Assembly (NCBI GenBank): GCA_033782935.1
Contig: JAWQEG010000477.1
Coordinates: 1,240,001 to 1,304,000 of the forward strand
Length of the DNA stretch: 64,000 nt
Direction of reading: 5' to 3'
DNA from: Petrolisthes cinctipes
Lineage: Eukaryota > Arthropoda > Malacostraca > Decapoda > Porcellanidae
The position numbers were made by a program, and so were the translations under genes. The notes under the pieces are model-generated. The model was given only the letters and a program-made list of their open reading frames with translations, was not told the origin of the DNA and did not search any database. Shown here piece after piece: positions 38,137 to 51,635 of the stretch (position 1 is its first letter; the number at the start of each line of letters is the position of its first letter).

Positions 38137-40609
38137 CTAGCACTGAGTAGGCATGTACAGATTGCTTCTGGGACCCCAAAATATTGAATTTTCGGGTGTT
38201 TTGAGCCTGAATTTGAGATATAAACGGGTACAGAAGATACATGCACATATTGACTTTGGGCACCAAAAATAACGATTTTCAGCATGTTTTGGGCCTGTAT
38301 TTTGAAAATACTCTAACACGGAGTAGGCATGTACAGATACCTTCTGGGACCTCTAAATATCGAATTTTCGGGTGTTTTGGGACTGAATTTGAGATATCGA
38401 TTTTATGGCACCTAAAATATCGATTTTCAGCATGTTTTTAGCCTATATTTTGAAAATATTCTAGCACTGTGTAGGCATGTACAGATTGCTTCTGGGACCC
38501 CAAAATATTGAATTTTCGGGTGTTTTGAGCCTGAATTTGAGATATAAACGGGTACAGAAGATACGCATATGCACATATTGACTTTGGGCATCTAAAATAT
38601 CGATTTTCAGCATGTTTTGGGCCTGTATTTTGAAAATACTCTAACACGGAGTAGGCATGTACAGATCGCTTCTGGGACCCCTAAATATCGAATTTTCGGG
38701 TGTTTTGGGACTGAATTTGAGATATCGATTTTTTGGCACCTAAAATGTCGATTTTTAGCATGTTTTTAGCCTATATTTTAAAAATATTCTAGCACTGTGT
38801 AGGCATGTACAGATTGCTTCTGGGACCCCAAAATATTGAATTTTCGGGTGTTTTGAGCCTGAATTTGAGATATAAATGGGTACAGAAGATACGCATATGC
38901 ACATATTGACTTTGGGCATCTAAAATATCGATTTTCAGCATGTTTTGGGCCTGTATTTTAAAAATACTCTAACACGGAGTAGGCATGTACAGATCGCTTC
39001 TGGGACCCCTAAATATTGAATTTTCGGGTGTTTTGGGACTGAATTTGAGATATCGACTTTTTGGCACCTAAAAGATCGATTTTTTGCATGTTTTTAGCCT
39101 ATATTTTGAAAATATTCTAGCACTGAGTAGGCATGTACAGATTGCTTCTGGGACCCCAAAATATTGAATTTTCGGGTGTTTTGAGCCTGAATTTGAGATA
39201 TAAACGGGTACAGAAGATACATGCACATATTGACTTTGGGCACCAAAAATATCGATTTTCAGCATGTTTTGGGCCTGAATTTTGAAAATACTCTAACACG
39301 GAGTAGGCATGTACAGATCGCTTCTGGGACCCCAAAATATCGAATTTTCGGGTTTTTAGGGCCAGAATTTGAGATATAAACGGGTACAGAAGATGCATGC
39401 ACATATCGAATTTTGTGCACCTAAAAGATCGATTTTCAGTATGTTTTGAGCATGTATTTTGAAAATACTCTAACACGGAGTAGGCATGTACAGATCGCTT
39501 CTGGGACCCCTAAATATCGAATTTTCGGGTGTTTTGGGACTGAATTTGAGATATCGACTTTTTGGCACCTAAAAGATCGATTTTTAGCATGTTTTTAGCA
39601 TATATTTTGAAAATATTCTAGCACTGTACAGATTGCTTCTGGGACCCCAAAATATTGAATTTTCGGGTGTTTTGAGCCTGAATTTGAGATATAAACGGGT
39701 ACAGAAGATACATGCACATATTGACTTTGGGCACCAAAAATATCGATTTTCAGCATGTTGTGGGCCTGAATTTTGAAAATACTCTAACACGGAGTAGGCA
39801 TGTACAGATCGCTTCTGGGACCCCAAAATATCGAATTTTCAGGTGTTTAGGGCCAGAATTTGAGATAAAAACGGGTACAGAAGATGCATGCACATATCGA
39901 CTTTTGGGCACCTAAAAGATCGATTTTCAGTATGTTTTTGGCCTGTATTTTGAAAATACTCTAACACGGAGTAGGCATGTACAGATACCTTCTGGGACCT
40001 CTAAATATCGAATTTTCGGGTGTTTTGGGACTGAATTTGAGATATCGATTTTTTGGCACCTAAAATGTAGATTTTTAGCATGTTTTTAGCCTATATTTTG
40101 AAAATATTCTAGCACTGAGTAGGCATGTACAGATTGCTTCTGGGACCCCAAAATATTGAATTTTCGGGTGTTTTGAGCCTGAATTTGAAATATAAACGGG
40201 TACAGAAGATACATGCACATATTGACTTTGGGCATCTAAATTATCGATTTTCAGCATGTTTTGGGCCTGAATTTTGAAAATACTCTAACACGGAGTAGGC
40301 ATGTACAGATCGCTTCTGGGACCCCGAAATATCGAATTTTCGGGTGTTTAGGGCCAGAATTTGAGATATAAACGGGTACAGAAGATGCATACACATATCG
40401 ACTTTTGGGCACCTAAAAGATCGATTTTCAGTATGTTTTTGGCCTGTGTTTTGAAAATACTCTAACACGGAGTAGGCATGTACAGATACCTTCTAGGACC
40501 TCTAAATATCGAATTTTCGGGTGTTATGGGACTGAATTTAAGATATCGATTTTTTGGCACCTATAATATCGATTTTTAGCATGTTTTTATCCTATATTTT
40601 GAAAATATT
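37459..40609. repeat. Domain 3, tetramer-led unit C (3,151 bp)
   Basis: Interval series: 678, 324, 328, 328, 501, 491, 501. It opens with the same marked tetramer (AGTAGACATG near 37823, GAATTTTAGGGTG near 37861). From 38137 it repeats the dimer run of unit B at a 2,159-bp offset. Confidence 0.8.
38137..39617. repeat. 2,159-bp sub-HOR, partial copy 2
   Basis: It repeats 324, 328, 328 and 501 of the preceding unit, then departs into a trimer bearing the 10-bp deletion (about 39624) where copy 1 has its tetramer. AATAACGATTTTCAG near 38270 is a private change. Confidence 0.83.
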
Positions 40610-41271
40610 CTAGCACTGTGTAGGCATGTACAGATTGCTTCTGGGACCCCAAAATATTGAATTTTCGGGTGTTTTGAGCCTGAATTTGAGATATAAACGG
40701 GTACAGAAGATACATGCACATATTGACTTTGGGCATCTAAAATATCGATTTTCAGCATGTTTTGGGCCTGTATTTTGAAAATACTCTAACACTGAGTAGG
40801 CATGTACAGATCGCTTCTGGGACCCCAAAATATCGAATTTTCGGGTGTTTAGGGCCAGAATTTGAGATATAAACGGGTACAGAAGATACATGCACATATT
40901 GACTTTAGGCATCTAAAATATCGATTTTCAGCATGTTTTGGGCCTGTATTTTGTAAATACTCTAACACTGAGTAGGCATGTACAGATTGCTTCTGGGACC
41001 CCAAAATATTGAATTTTCGGGTGTTTTGAGCCTGAATTTGAGATATAAACGGGTACATATCGACTTTTGTGCACCTAAAAGATCGATTTTCAGTATGTTT
41101 TGAGCATGTATTTTGAAAATACTCTAACACGGAGTAGGCATGTACAGATCGCTTCTGGGGCCCCTAAATATCGAATTTTCTGGTGTTTTGGGACTGAATT
41201 TGAGATATCGACTTTTTGGCACCTAAAAGATCGATTTTTAGCATGTTTTTAGCCTATATTTTGAAAATATT
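40610..41271. repeat. 662-bp tetramer with a 15-bp internal deletion
   Basis: It has four monomers: 176, 176, 162 and 148 bp. In the third, GGGTACATATCGAC (about 41049-41063) replaces the type b sequence in which a further 15 bp (TGAAGATGCATGCAC) separate GGGTAC from ATATCGAC. The lost segment ends in the same AC that precedes it. This is a second independent short deletion in the region that short monomers have lost. Confidence 0.78.
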
Positions 41272-43574
41272 CTAGCACTGAGTAGGCATGTACAGATTGC
41301 TTCTGGGACCCGAAAATATTGAATTTTCGGGTGTTTTGAGCCTGAATTTGAGATATAAACGGGTACAGAAGATACATGCACATATTGACTTTGGGCACCA
41401 AAAATATCGATTTTCAGCATGTTTTGGGCCTGAATTTTGAAAATACTCTAACACGGAGTAGGCATGTACAGATCGCTTCTGGGACCCCAAAATATCGAAT
41501 TTTCGGGTGTTTAGGGCCAGAATTTGAGATATAAACGGGTACAGAAGATGCATGCACATACCGACTTTTGTGCACCTAAAAGATCGATTTTCAGTATGTT
41601 TTTGGCCTGTATTTTGAAAATACTCTAACACGGAGTAGGCATGTACAGATACTTTCTGGGACCTCTAAATATCGAATTTTCGGGAGTTATGGGACTGAAT
41701 TTGAGATATAGATTTTTTGGCACCTATAATATCGATTTTTAGCATGTTTTTAGCCTATATTTTGAAAATATTCTAGCACTGTGTAGGCATGTACAGATTG
41801 CTTCTAGGACCCCAAAATATTGAATTTTCGGGTGTTTTGAGCCTGAATTTGATATATAAACGGGTACAGAAGATACATGCACATATTGACTTTGGGCATC
41901 TAAAATATCGATTTTCAGCATGTTTTGGGCCTGCATTTTGAAAATACTCTAACACTGAGTAGGCATGTACAGATTGCTTCTGGGACCCCAAAATATTGAA
42001 TTTTCGGGTGTTTTGAGCCTGAATTTGAGATATAAACGGGTACTGAAGATGCATGCACATATCGACTTTTGTGCACCTAAAAGATCGATTTTCAGTATGT
42101 TTTGAGCATGTATTTTGAAAATACTCTAACACGGAGTAGGCATGTACAGATCGCTTCTGGGACCCCTAAATATCGAATTTTCGCGTGTTTTGGGACTGAA
42201 TTTGAGATATCGACTTTTTGGCACCTAAAAGATCGATTTTTAGCATGTTTTTAGCCTATATTTTGAAAATATTCTAGCACTGTACAGATTGCTTCTGGGA
42301 CCCCAAAATATTGAATTTTCGGGTGTTTTGAGCCTGAATTTGAGATATAAACGGGTACAGAAGATACATGCACATATTGACTTTGGGCACCAAAAATATA
42401 GATTTTCAGCATGTTTTGGGCCTGAATTTTGAAAATACTCTAACACGGAGTAAGCATGTACAGATCGCTTCTGGGACCCCAAAATATCGAATTTTCGGGT
42501 GTTTAGGGCCAGAATTTGAGATATAAACGGGTACAGAAGATGCATGCACATATCGACTTTTGGGCACCTAAAAGATCGATTTTCAGTATGTTTTTGGCCT
42601 GTATTTTGAAAATACTCTAACACGGAGTAGGCATGTACAGATACCTTCTGGGACCTCTAAATATTGAATTTTCGGGTGTTTTGGGACTGAATTTGAGATA
42701 TCGATTTTTTGGCACCTAAAATGTCGATTTTTAGCATGTTTTTAGCCTATATTTTGAAAATATTCTAGCACTGTGTAGGCATGTACAGATTGCTTCTGGG
42801 ACCCCAAAATATTGAATTTTCGGGTGTTTTGAGCCTGAATTTGAGATATAAACGGGTACAGAAGATACATGCACATATTGACTTTGGGCATCTAAATTAT
42901 CGATTTTCAGCATGTTTTGGGCCTGAATTTTGAAAATACTCTAACACGGAGTAGGCATGTACAGATCGCTTCTGGGACCCCAAAATATCGAATTTTCGGG
43001 TGTTTAGGGCCAGAATTTGAGATATAAACGGGTACAGAAGATGCATGCACATATCGACTTTTGGGCACCTAAAAGATCGATTTTCAGTATGTTTTTGGCC
43101 TGTATTTTGAAAATACTCTAACACGGAGTAGGCATGTATAGATACCTTCTGGGACCTCTAAATATCGAATTTTCGGGTGTTATGGGAATGAATTTAAGAT
43201 ATCGATTTTTTGGCACCTATAATATCGATTTTTAGCATGTTTTTAGCCTATATTTTGAAAATATTCTAGCACTGTGTAGGCATGTACAGATTGCTTCTGG
43301 GACCCCAAAATATTGAATTTTCGGGTGTTTTGAGCCTGAATTTGAGATATAAACGGGTACAGAAGATACATTCACATATTGACTTTGGGCATCTAAAATA
43401 TCGATTTTCAGCATGTTTTGGGCCTGTATTTTGAAAATACTCTAACACTGAGTAGGCATGTACAGATTGCTTCTGGGACCCCAAAATATTGAATTTTCGG
43501 GTGTTTTGAGCCTGAATTTGAGATATAAACGGGTACAGAAGATACATGCACATATTGACTTTAGGCATCTAAAA

Positions 43575-43610
43575 TATCGATTTTCAGCATAAAAGATCGA
43601 TTTTCAGTAT
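43575..43610. other. Hybrid junction: type a right arm fused to type b
   Basis: ATCGATTTTCAGCAT is followed immediately by AAAAGATCGATTTTCAG, joining an a-type monomer cut after CAGCAT to the AAAAGATCG of a b-type monomer. The trimer becomes about 520 bp. The same join recurs at about 47935 and 53463. Confidence 0.8.
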
Positions 43611-44777
43611 GTTTTGAGCATGTATTTTGAAAATACTCTAACACGGAGTAGGCATGTACAGATCGCTTCTGGGGCCCCTAAATATCGAATTTTCTGGTGT
43701 TTTGGGACTGAATTTGAGATATCGACTTTTTGGCACCTAAAAGATTGATTTTTAGCATGTTTTTAGCCTATATTTTGAAAATATTCTAGCACTGAGTAGG
43801 CATGTACAGATTGCTTCTGGGACCCCAAAATATTGAATTTTCGGGTGTTTTGAGCCTGAATTTGAGATATAAACGGGTACAGAAGATACATGCACATATT
43901 GACTTTGGGCACCAAAAATATCGATTTTCAGCATGTTTTGGGCCTGAATTTTGAAAATACTCTAACACGGAGTAGGCATGTACAGATCGCTTCTGGGACC
44001 CCAAAATATCGAATTTTCGGGTGTTTAGGGCCAGAATTTGAGATATAAACGGGTATAGAAGATGCATGCACATATCGACTTTTGGGCACCTGAAAGATCG
44101 ATTTTCAGTATGTTTTTGGCCTGTATTTTGAAAATACTCTAACACGGAGTAGGCATGTACAGATCGCTTCTGGGACCCCTAAATATCGAATTTTCGGGTG
44201 TTTTGGGACTGAATTTGAGATATCGACTTTTTGGCACCTAAAAGATCGATTTTTAGCATGTTTTTAGCCTATATTTTGAAAATATTCTAGCACTGTACAG
44301 ATTGCTTCTGGGACCCCAAAATATTGAATTTTCGGGTGTTTTGAGCCTGAATTTGAGATATAAACGGGTACAGAAGATACATGCACATATTAACTTTGGG
44401 CACCAAAAATATCGATTTTCAGCATGTTTTGGGCCTGAATTTTGAAAATACTCTAACACTGAGTAGGCATGTACAGATCGCTTCTGGGACCCCAAAATAT
44501 CGAATTTTCGGGTGTTTAGGGCCAGAATTTGAGATATAAACGGTTACAGAAGATGAATGCACATATCGACTTTTGGGCACCTAAAAGATCGATTTTCAGT
44601 ATGTTTTTGGCCTGTATCTTGAAAATACTCTAACACGGAGTAGGCATGTACAGATACCTTCTGGGACCTCTAAATATCGAATTTTCTGGTGTTTTGGGAC
44701 TGAATTTGAGATATCGATTTATTGGCATCTAAAATGTCGATTTTTAGCATGTTTTTCGCCTATATTTTGAAAATATT

Positions 44778-46280
44778 CTTGCACTGTGTAGGCATGTACA
44801 GATTGCTTCTGGGACCCCAAAATATTGAATTTTCGGGTGTTTTGAGCCTGAATTTGAGATATAAACGGGTACAGAAGATACATGCACATATTGACTTTGG
44901 GCATTTAAAATATCGATTTTTAGCATGTTTTGGGCCTGTATTTTGAAAATACTCTAACACTGAGTAGGCATGTACAGATTGCTTCTGGGACCCTAAAATA
45001 TTGAATTTTCGGGTGTTTTGAGCCTGAATTTGAGATATAAACGGGTACTGAAGATGCATGCACATATCGACTTTTGTGCACCTAAAAGATCGATTTTCAG
45101 TATGTTTTGAGCATGTATTTTGAAAATACTCTAACACGGAGTAGGCATGTACAGATCGCTTCTGGGACCCCTAAATATCGAATTTTCGGGTGTTTTGGGA
45201 CTGAATTTGAGATATCGACTTTTTGGCACCTAAAAGATCGATTTTTAGCATGTTTTTAGCCTATATTTTGAAAATATTCTAGCACTGAGTAGGCATGTAC
45301 AGATTGCTTCTGGGACCCCAAAATATTGATTTTTCGGGTGTTTTGAGTCTGAATTTGAGATATAAACGGGTACAGAAAATACATGCACATATTGACTTTG
45401 GGCACCAAAAATATCGATTTTCAGCATGTTTTGGGACTGAATTTTGAAAATACTCTAACATGGAGTAAGCATGTACAGATCGCTTCTGGGACCCCAAAAT
45501 ATCGAATTTTCGGGTGTTTAGGGCCAGAATTTGAGATATAAACGGGTACAGAAGATGCATGCACATATCGACTTTTGGGCACCTAAAAGATCGATTTTCA
45601 GTATGTTTTTGGCCTGTATTTTGGAAATACTCTAACACGGAGTAGGCATGTACAGATACCTTCTGGGACCTCTAAATATCGAATTTTCGGGTGTTTTGGG
45701 ACTGAATTTGAGATATCGATTTTTTGGCACCTAAAATGTCGATTTTTAGCATGTTTTTAGCCTATATTTTGAAAATATTCTAGCACTGTGTAGGCATGTA
45801 CAGATTGCTTCTGGGACCCCAAAATATTGAATTTTCGGGTGTTTTGAGCCTGAATTTGAGATATAAACGGGTACAGAAGATACATGCACATATTGACTTT
45901 GGGCACCAAAAATATCGATTTTCAGCATGTTTTGGGCCTGAATTTTGAAAATACTCTAACACGGAGTAGGCATGTACAGATCGCTTCTGGGACCCCAAAA
46001 TATCGAATTTTCGGGTGTTTAGGGCCAGAATTTGAGATATAAACGGTTACAGAAGATGAATGCACATATCGACTTTTGGGCACCTAAAAGATCGATTTTC
46101 AGTATGTTTTTGGCCTGTATTTTGAAAATACTCTAACACGGAGTAGGCATGTACAGATACCTTCTGGGACCTCTAAATATCGAATTTTCGGGTGTTTTGG
46201 GACTGAATTTGAGATATCGATTTATTGGCATCTAAAATGTCGATTTTTAGCATGTTTTTCGCCTATATTTTGAAAATATT
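44778..46280. repeat. 1,503-bp HOR, copy 1 of a pair
   Basis: Three 501-bp trimers. Marks shared with the next unit at exactly 1,503 bp are GGGCATTTAAAATATCG, GGGACCCTAAAATATTG, TTGATTTTTCGGG and ACATGGAGTAAGCATG (TGGAG at 45461 and 46964). Confidence 0.86.
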
Positions 46281-47783
46281 CTAGCACTGTGTAGGCATGT
46301 ACAGATTGCTTCTGGGACCCCAAAATATTGAATTTTCGGGTGTTTTGAGCCTGAATTTGAGATATAAACGGGTACAGAAGATACATGCACATATTGACTT
46401 TGGGCATTTAAAATATCGATTTTTAGCATGTTTTGGGCCTGTATTTTGAAAATACTCTAACACTGAGTAGGCATGTACAGATTGCTTCTGGGACCCTAAA
46501 ATATTGAATTTTCGGGTGTTTTGAGCCTGAATTTGAGATATAAACGGGTACTGAAGATGCATGCACATATCGACTTTTGTGCACCTAAAAGATCGATTTT
46601 CAGTATGTTTTGAGCATGTATTTTGAAAATACTCTAACACGGAGTAGGCATGTACAGATCGCTTCTGGGACCCCTAAATATCGAATTTTCGGGTGTTTTG
46701 GGACTGAATTTGAGATATCGACTTTTTGGCACCTAAAAGATCGATTTTTAGCATGTTTTTAGCCTATATTTTGAAAATATTCTAGCACTGAGTAGGCATG
46801 TACAGATTGCTTCTGGGACCCCAAAATATTGATTTTTCGGGTGTTTTGAGTCTGAATTTGAGATATAAACGGGTACAGAAGATACATGCACATATTGACT
46901 TTGGGCACCAAAAATATCGATTTTCAGCATGTTTTGGGCCTGAATTTTGAAAATACTCTAACATGGAGTAAGCATGTACAGATCGCTTCTGGGACCCCAA
47001 AATATCGAATTTTCGGGTGTTTAGGGCCAGAATTTGAGATATAAACGGGTACAGAAGATGCATGCACATATCGACTTTTGGGCACCTAAAAGATCGATTT
47101 TCAGTATGTTTTTGGCCTGTATTTTGGAAATACTCTAACACGGAGTAGGCATGTACAGATACCTTCTGGGACCTCTAAATATCGAATTTTCGGGTGTTTT
47201 GGGACTGAATTTGAGATATCGATTTTTTGGCACCTAAAATGTCGATTTTTAGCATGTTTTTAGCCTATATTTTGAAAATATTCTAGCACTGTGTAGGCAT
47301 GTACAGATTGCTTCTGGGACCCCAAAATATTGAATTTTCGGGTGTTTTGAGCCTGAATTTGAGATATAAACGGGTACAGAAGATACATGCACATATTGAC
47401 TTTGGGCATCTAAATTATCGATTTTCAGCATGTTTTGGGCCTGAATTTTGAAAATACTCTAACACGGAGTAGGCATGTACAGATCGCTTCTGGGACCCCA
47501 AAATATCGAATTTTCGGGTGTTTAGGGCCAGAATTTGAAATATAAACGGGTACAGAAGATGCATGCACATATCGACTTTTGGGCACCTAAAAGATCGATT
47601 TTCAGTATGTTTTTGGCCTTGATTTTGAAAATACTCTAACACGGAGTTGGCATGTACAGATACCTTCTGGGACCTCTAAATATCGAATTTTCGGGTGTTT
47701 TGGGACTGAATTTGAGATATCGATTTATTGGCATCTAAAATGTCGATTTTTAGCATGTTTTTCGCCTATATTTTGAAAATATT
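46281..47783. repeat. 1,503-bp HOR, copy 2 of a pair
   Basis: It repeats the preceding unit's marks at 1,503 bp for the first two trimers. The third trimer diverges: it carries AAATTATCGATTTTCAG and GGCCTTGATTTTG, which copy 1 lacks. Confidence 0.84.
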
Positions 47784-47919
47784 CTTGCACTGTGTAGGCA
47801 TGTACAGATTGCTTCTGGGACCCCAAAATATTGAATTTTCGGGTGTTTTGAGCCTGAATTTGAGATATAAACGGGTACAGAAGATACTTGCACATATTGA
47901 CTTTAGGCATCTAAAATAT

Positions 47920-47955
47920 CGATTTTCAGCATAAAAGATCGATTTTCAGTATGTT
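47920..47955. other. Hybrid junction, second occurrence
   Basis: Same CAGCAT/AAAAGATCG join as at 43590, including the upstream TTTAGGCATCT variant and the downstream CTTCTGGGGCCCCTAAAT and TTTTCTGGTG marks. The interval here is 344 bp, so a monomer is also missing. Confidence 0.78.
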
Positions 47956-50133
47956 TTGAGCATGTATTTTGAAAATACTCTAACACGGAGTAGGCATGTA
48001 CAGATCACTTCTGGGGCCCCTAAATATCGAATTTTCTGGTGTTTTGGGACTGAATTTGAGATATCGACTTTTTGGCACCTAAAAGATCGATTTTTAGCAT
48101 GTTTTTAGCCTATATTTTGAAAATATTCTAGCACTGAGTAGGCATGTACAGATTGCTTCTGGGACCCCAAAATATTGATTTTTCGGGTGTTTTGAGTCTG
48201 AATTTGAGATATAAACGGGTACAGAAGATACATGCACATATTGACTTTGGGCACCAAAAATATCGATTTTCAGCATGTTTTGGGCCTGAATTTTGAAAAT
48301 ACTCTAACACGGAGTAAGCATGTACAGATTGCTTCTGGGACCCCAAAATATCGAATTTTCGGGTGTTTAGGGCCAGAATTTGAGATATAAACGGGTACAG
48401 AAGATGCATGCACATATCGACTTTTGGGCACCTAAAAGATCGATTTTCAGTATGTTTTTGGCCTGTATTTTGGAAATACTCTAACACGGAGTAGGCATGT
48501 ACAGATACCTTCTGGGACCTCTAAATATCGAATTTTCGGGTGTTTTGGGACTGAATTTGAGATATCGATTTTTTGGCACCTAAAATGTCGATTTTTAGCA
48601 TGTTTTTAGCCTATATTTTGAAAATATTCTAGCACTGTGTAGGCATGTACAGATTGCTTCTGGGACCCCAAAATATTGAATTTTCGGGTGTTTTGAGCCT
48701 GAATTTGAGATATAAACGGGTACAGAAGATACATGCACATATTGACTTTGGGCATCTAAATTATCGATTTTCAGCATGTTTTGGTCCTGAATTTTGAAAA
48801 TACTCTAACACGGAGTAGGCATGTACAGATCGCTTCTGGGACCCCAAAATATCGAATTTTCGGGTGTTTAGGGCCAGAATTTGAGATATAAACGGGTACA
48901 GAAGATGCATGCACATATCGACTTTTGGGCACCTAAAAGATCGATTTTCAGTATGTTTTTGGCCTGTATTTTGAAAATACTCTAACACGGAGTAGGCATG
49001 TACAGATACCTTCTGGGACCTCTAAATATCGAATTTTCGGGTGTTTTGGGACTGAATTTGAGATATCGATTTATTGGCATCTAAAATGTCGATTTTTAGC
49101 ATGTTTTTAGCCTATATTTTGAAAATATTCTTGCACTGTGTAGGCATGTACAGATTGCTTCTGGGACCCCAAAATATTGAATTTTCGGGTGTTTTGAGCC
49201 TGAATTTGAGATATAAACGGGTACAGAAGATACATGCACATATTGACTTTGGGCATCTAAAATATCGATTTTCAGCATGTTTTGGGCCTGTATTTTGAAA
49301 ATACTCTAACACTGAGTAGGCATGTACAGATTGCTTCTGGGACCCTAAAATATTGAATTTTCGGGTGTTTTGAGCCTGAATTTGAGATATAAACGGGTAC
49401 TGAAGATGCATGCACATATCGACTTTTGTGCACCTAAAAGATCGATTTTCAGTATGTTTTGAGCATGTATTTTGAAAATACTCTAACATTGAGTAGGCAT
49501 GTACAGATCGCTTCTGGGACCTCTAAATATCGAATTTTCGGGTGTTTTGGGACTGAATTTGAGATATCGACTTTTTGGCACCTAAAAGATCGATTTTTAG
49601 CATGTTTTTAGCCTATATTTTGAAAATATTCTAGCACTGAGTAGGCATGTACAGATTGCTTCTGGGACCCCAAAATATTGATTTTTCGGGTGTTTTGAGC
49701 CTGAATTTGAGATATAAACGGGTACAGAAGATACATGCACATATTGACTTTGGGCACCAAAAATATCGATTTTCAGCATGTTTTGGGCCTGAATTTTGAA
49801 AATACTCTAACACGGAGTAAGCATGTACAGATCGCTTCTGGGACCCAAAAATATCGAATTTTCGGGTGTTTAGGGCCAGAATTTGAGATATAAACGGGTA
49901 CAGAAGATGCATGCACATATCGACTTTTGGGCACCTAAAAGATCGATTTTCAGTATGTTTTTGGCCTGTATTTTAAAAATATACTCTAACACGGAGTAGG
50001 CATGTACAGATACCTTCTGGGACCTCTAAATATCGAATTTTCGGGTGTTTTGGGACTGAATTTGAGATATCGATTTTTTGGCACCTAAAATGTCGATTTT
50101 TAGCATGTTTTTAGCCTATATTTTGAAAATATT

Positions 50134-51635
50134 CTAGCACTGTGTAGGCATGTACAGATTGCTTCTGGGACCCCAAAATATTGAATTTTCGGGTGTTTTG
50201 AGCCTGAATTTGAGATATAAACGGGTACAGAAGATACATGCACATATTGACTTTGGGCATCTAAATTATCGATTTTCAGCATGTTTTGGGCCTGAATTTT
50301 GAAAATACTCTAACACGGAGTAGGCATGTACAGATCGCTTCTGGGACCCCAAAATATCGAATTTTCGGGTGTTTAGGGCCAGAATTTGAGATATAAACGG
50401 GTACAGAAGATGAATGCACATATCGACTTTTGGGCCCCAAAATGATCGATTTTCAGTATGTTTTTGGCCTGTATTTTGGAAATACTCTAACACGGAGTAG
50501 GCATGTACAGATACCTTCTGGGACCTCTAAATATCGAATTTTCGGGTGTTTTGGGACTGAATTTGAGATATCGATTTATTGGCATCTAAAATGTCGATTT
50601 TTAGCATGTTTTTCGCCTATATTTTGAAAATATTCTAGCACTGTGTAGGCATGTACAGATTGCTTCTGGGACCAAAAATATTGAATTTTCGGGTGTTTTG
50701 AGCCTGAATTTGAGATATAAACGGGTACAGAAGATACATTCACATATTGACTTTGGGCATCTAAAATATCGATTTTCAGCATGTTTTGGGCCTGTATTTT
50801 GAAAATACTCTAACACTGAGTAGGCATGTACAGATTGCTTCTGGGACCCCAAAATATTGAATTTTCGGGTGTTTTGAGCCTGAATTTGAGATATAAACGG
50901 GTACAGAAGATGCATGCACATATCGACTTTTGGGCACCTAAAAGATCGATTTTCAGTATGTTTTTGGCCTGTATTTTGAAAATACTCTAACACGGAGTAG
51001 GCATGTACAGATACCTTCTGGGACCTCTAAATATCGAATTTTCGGGTGTTTTGGGACTGAATTTGAGATATCGATTTTTTGGCACCTAAAATGTCGATTT
51101 TTAGCATGTATTTAGCCTATATTTTGAAAATATTCTAGCACTGTGTAGGCATGTACAGATTGCTTCTGGGACTCCAAAATATTGAATTTTAGGCTGTTTT
51201 GAGCCTGAATTAGATATATAAACGGGTACAGAAAATACATGCTCATATTGACTTTGGGCACCAAAAATATCGATTTTCAGCATGTTTTGGGCCTGAATTT
51301 TGAAAATACTCTAACACGGAGTAAGCATGTACAGATCGCTTCTGGGACCCCAAAATATCGAATTTTCGGGTGTTTAGGGCCAGAATTTGAGATATAAACG
51401 GGTACAGAAGATGCATGCACATATCGACTTTTGGGCACCTAAAAGATCGATTTTCAGTATGTTTTTGGCCTGTATTTTGAAAATACTCTAACACGGAGTA
51501 GGCATGTACAGATACCTTCTGGGACCTCTAAATACCGAATTTTCGGGTGTTTTGGGACTGAATTTGAGATATCGATTTTTTGGCACCTAAAATGTCGATT
51601 TTTAGCATGTTTTTAGCCTATATTTTGAAAATATT
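50134..51635. repeat. 1,502-bp HOR, copy 1 of a pair
   Basis: Three trimers (501+500+501). The diagnostic mark is GGGCCCCAAAATGATCG, starting at 50432 and again at 51934. GAAGATGAATGCAC and TTTTGGAAATACTC are also shared. A private deletion near 50673 reads GGGACCAAAAATATTG. Confidence 0.84.
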
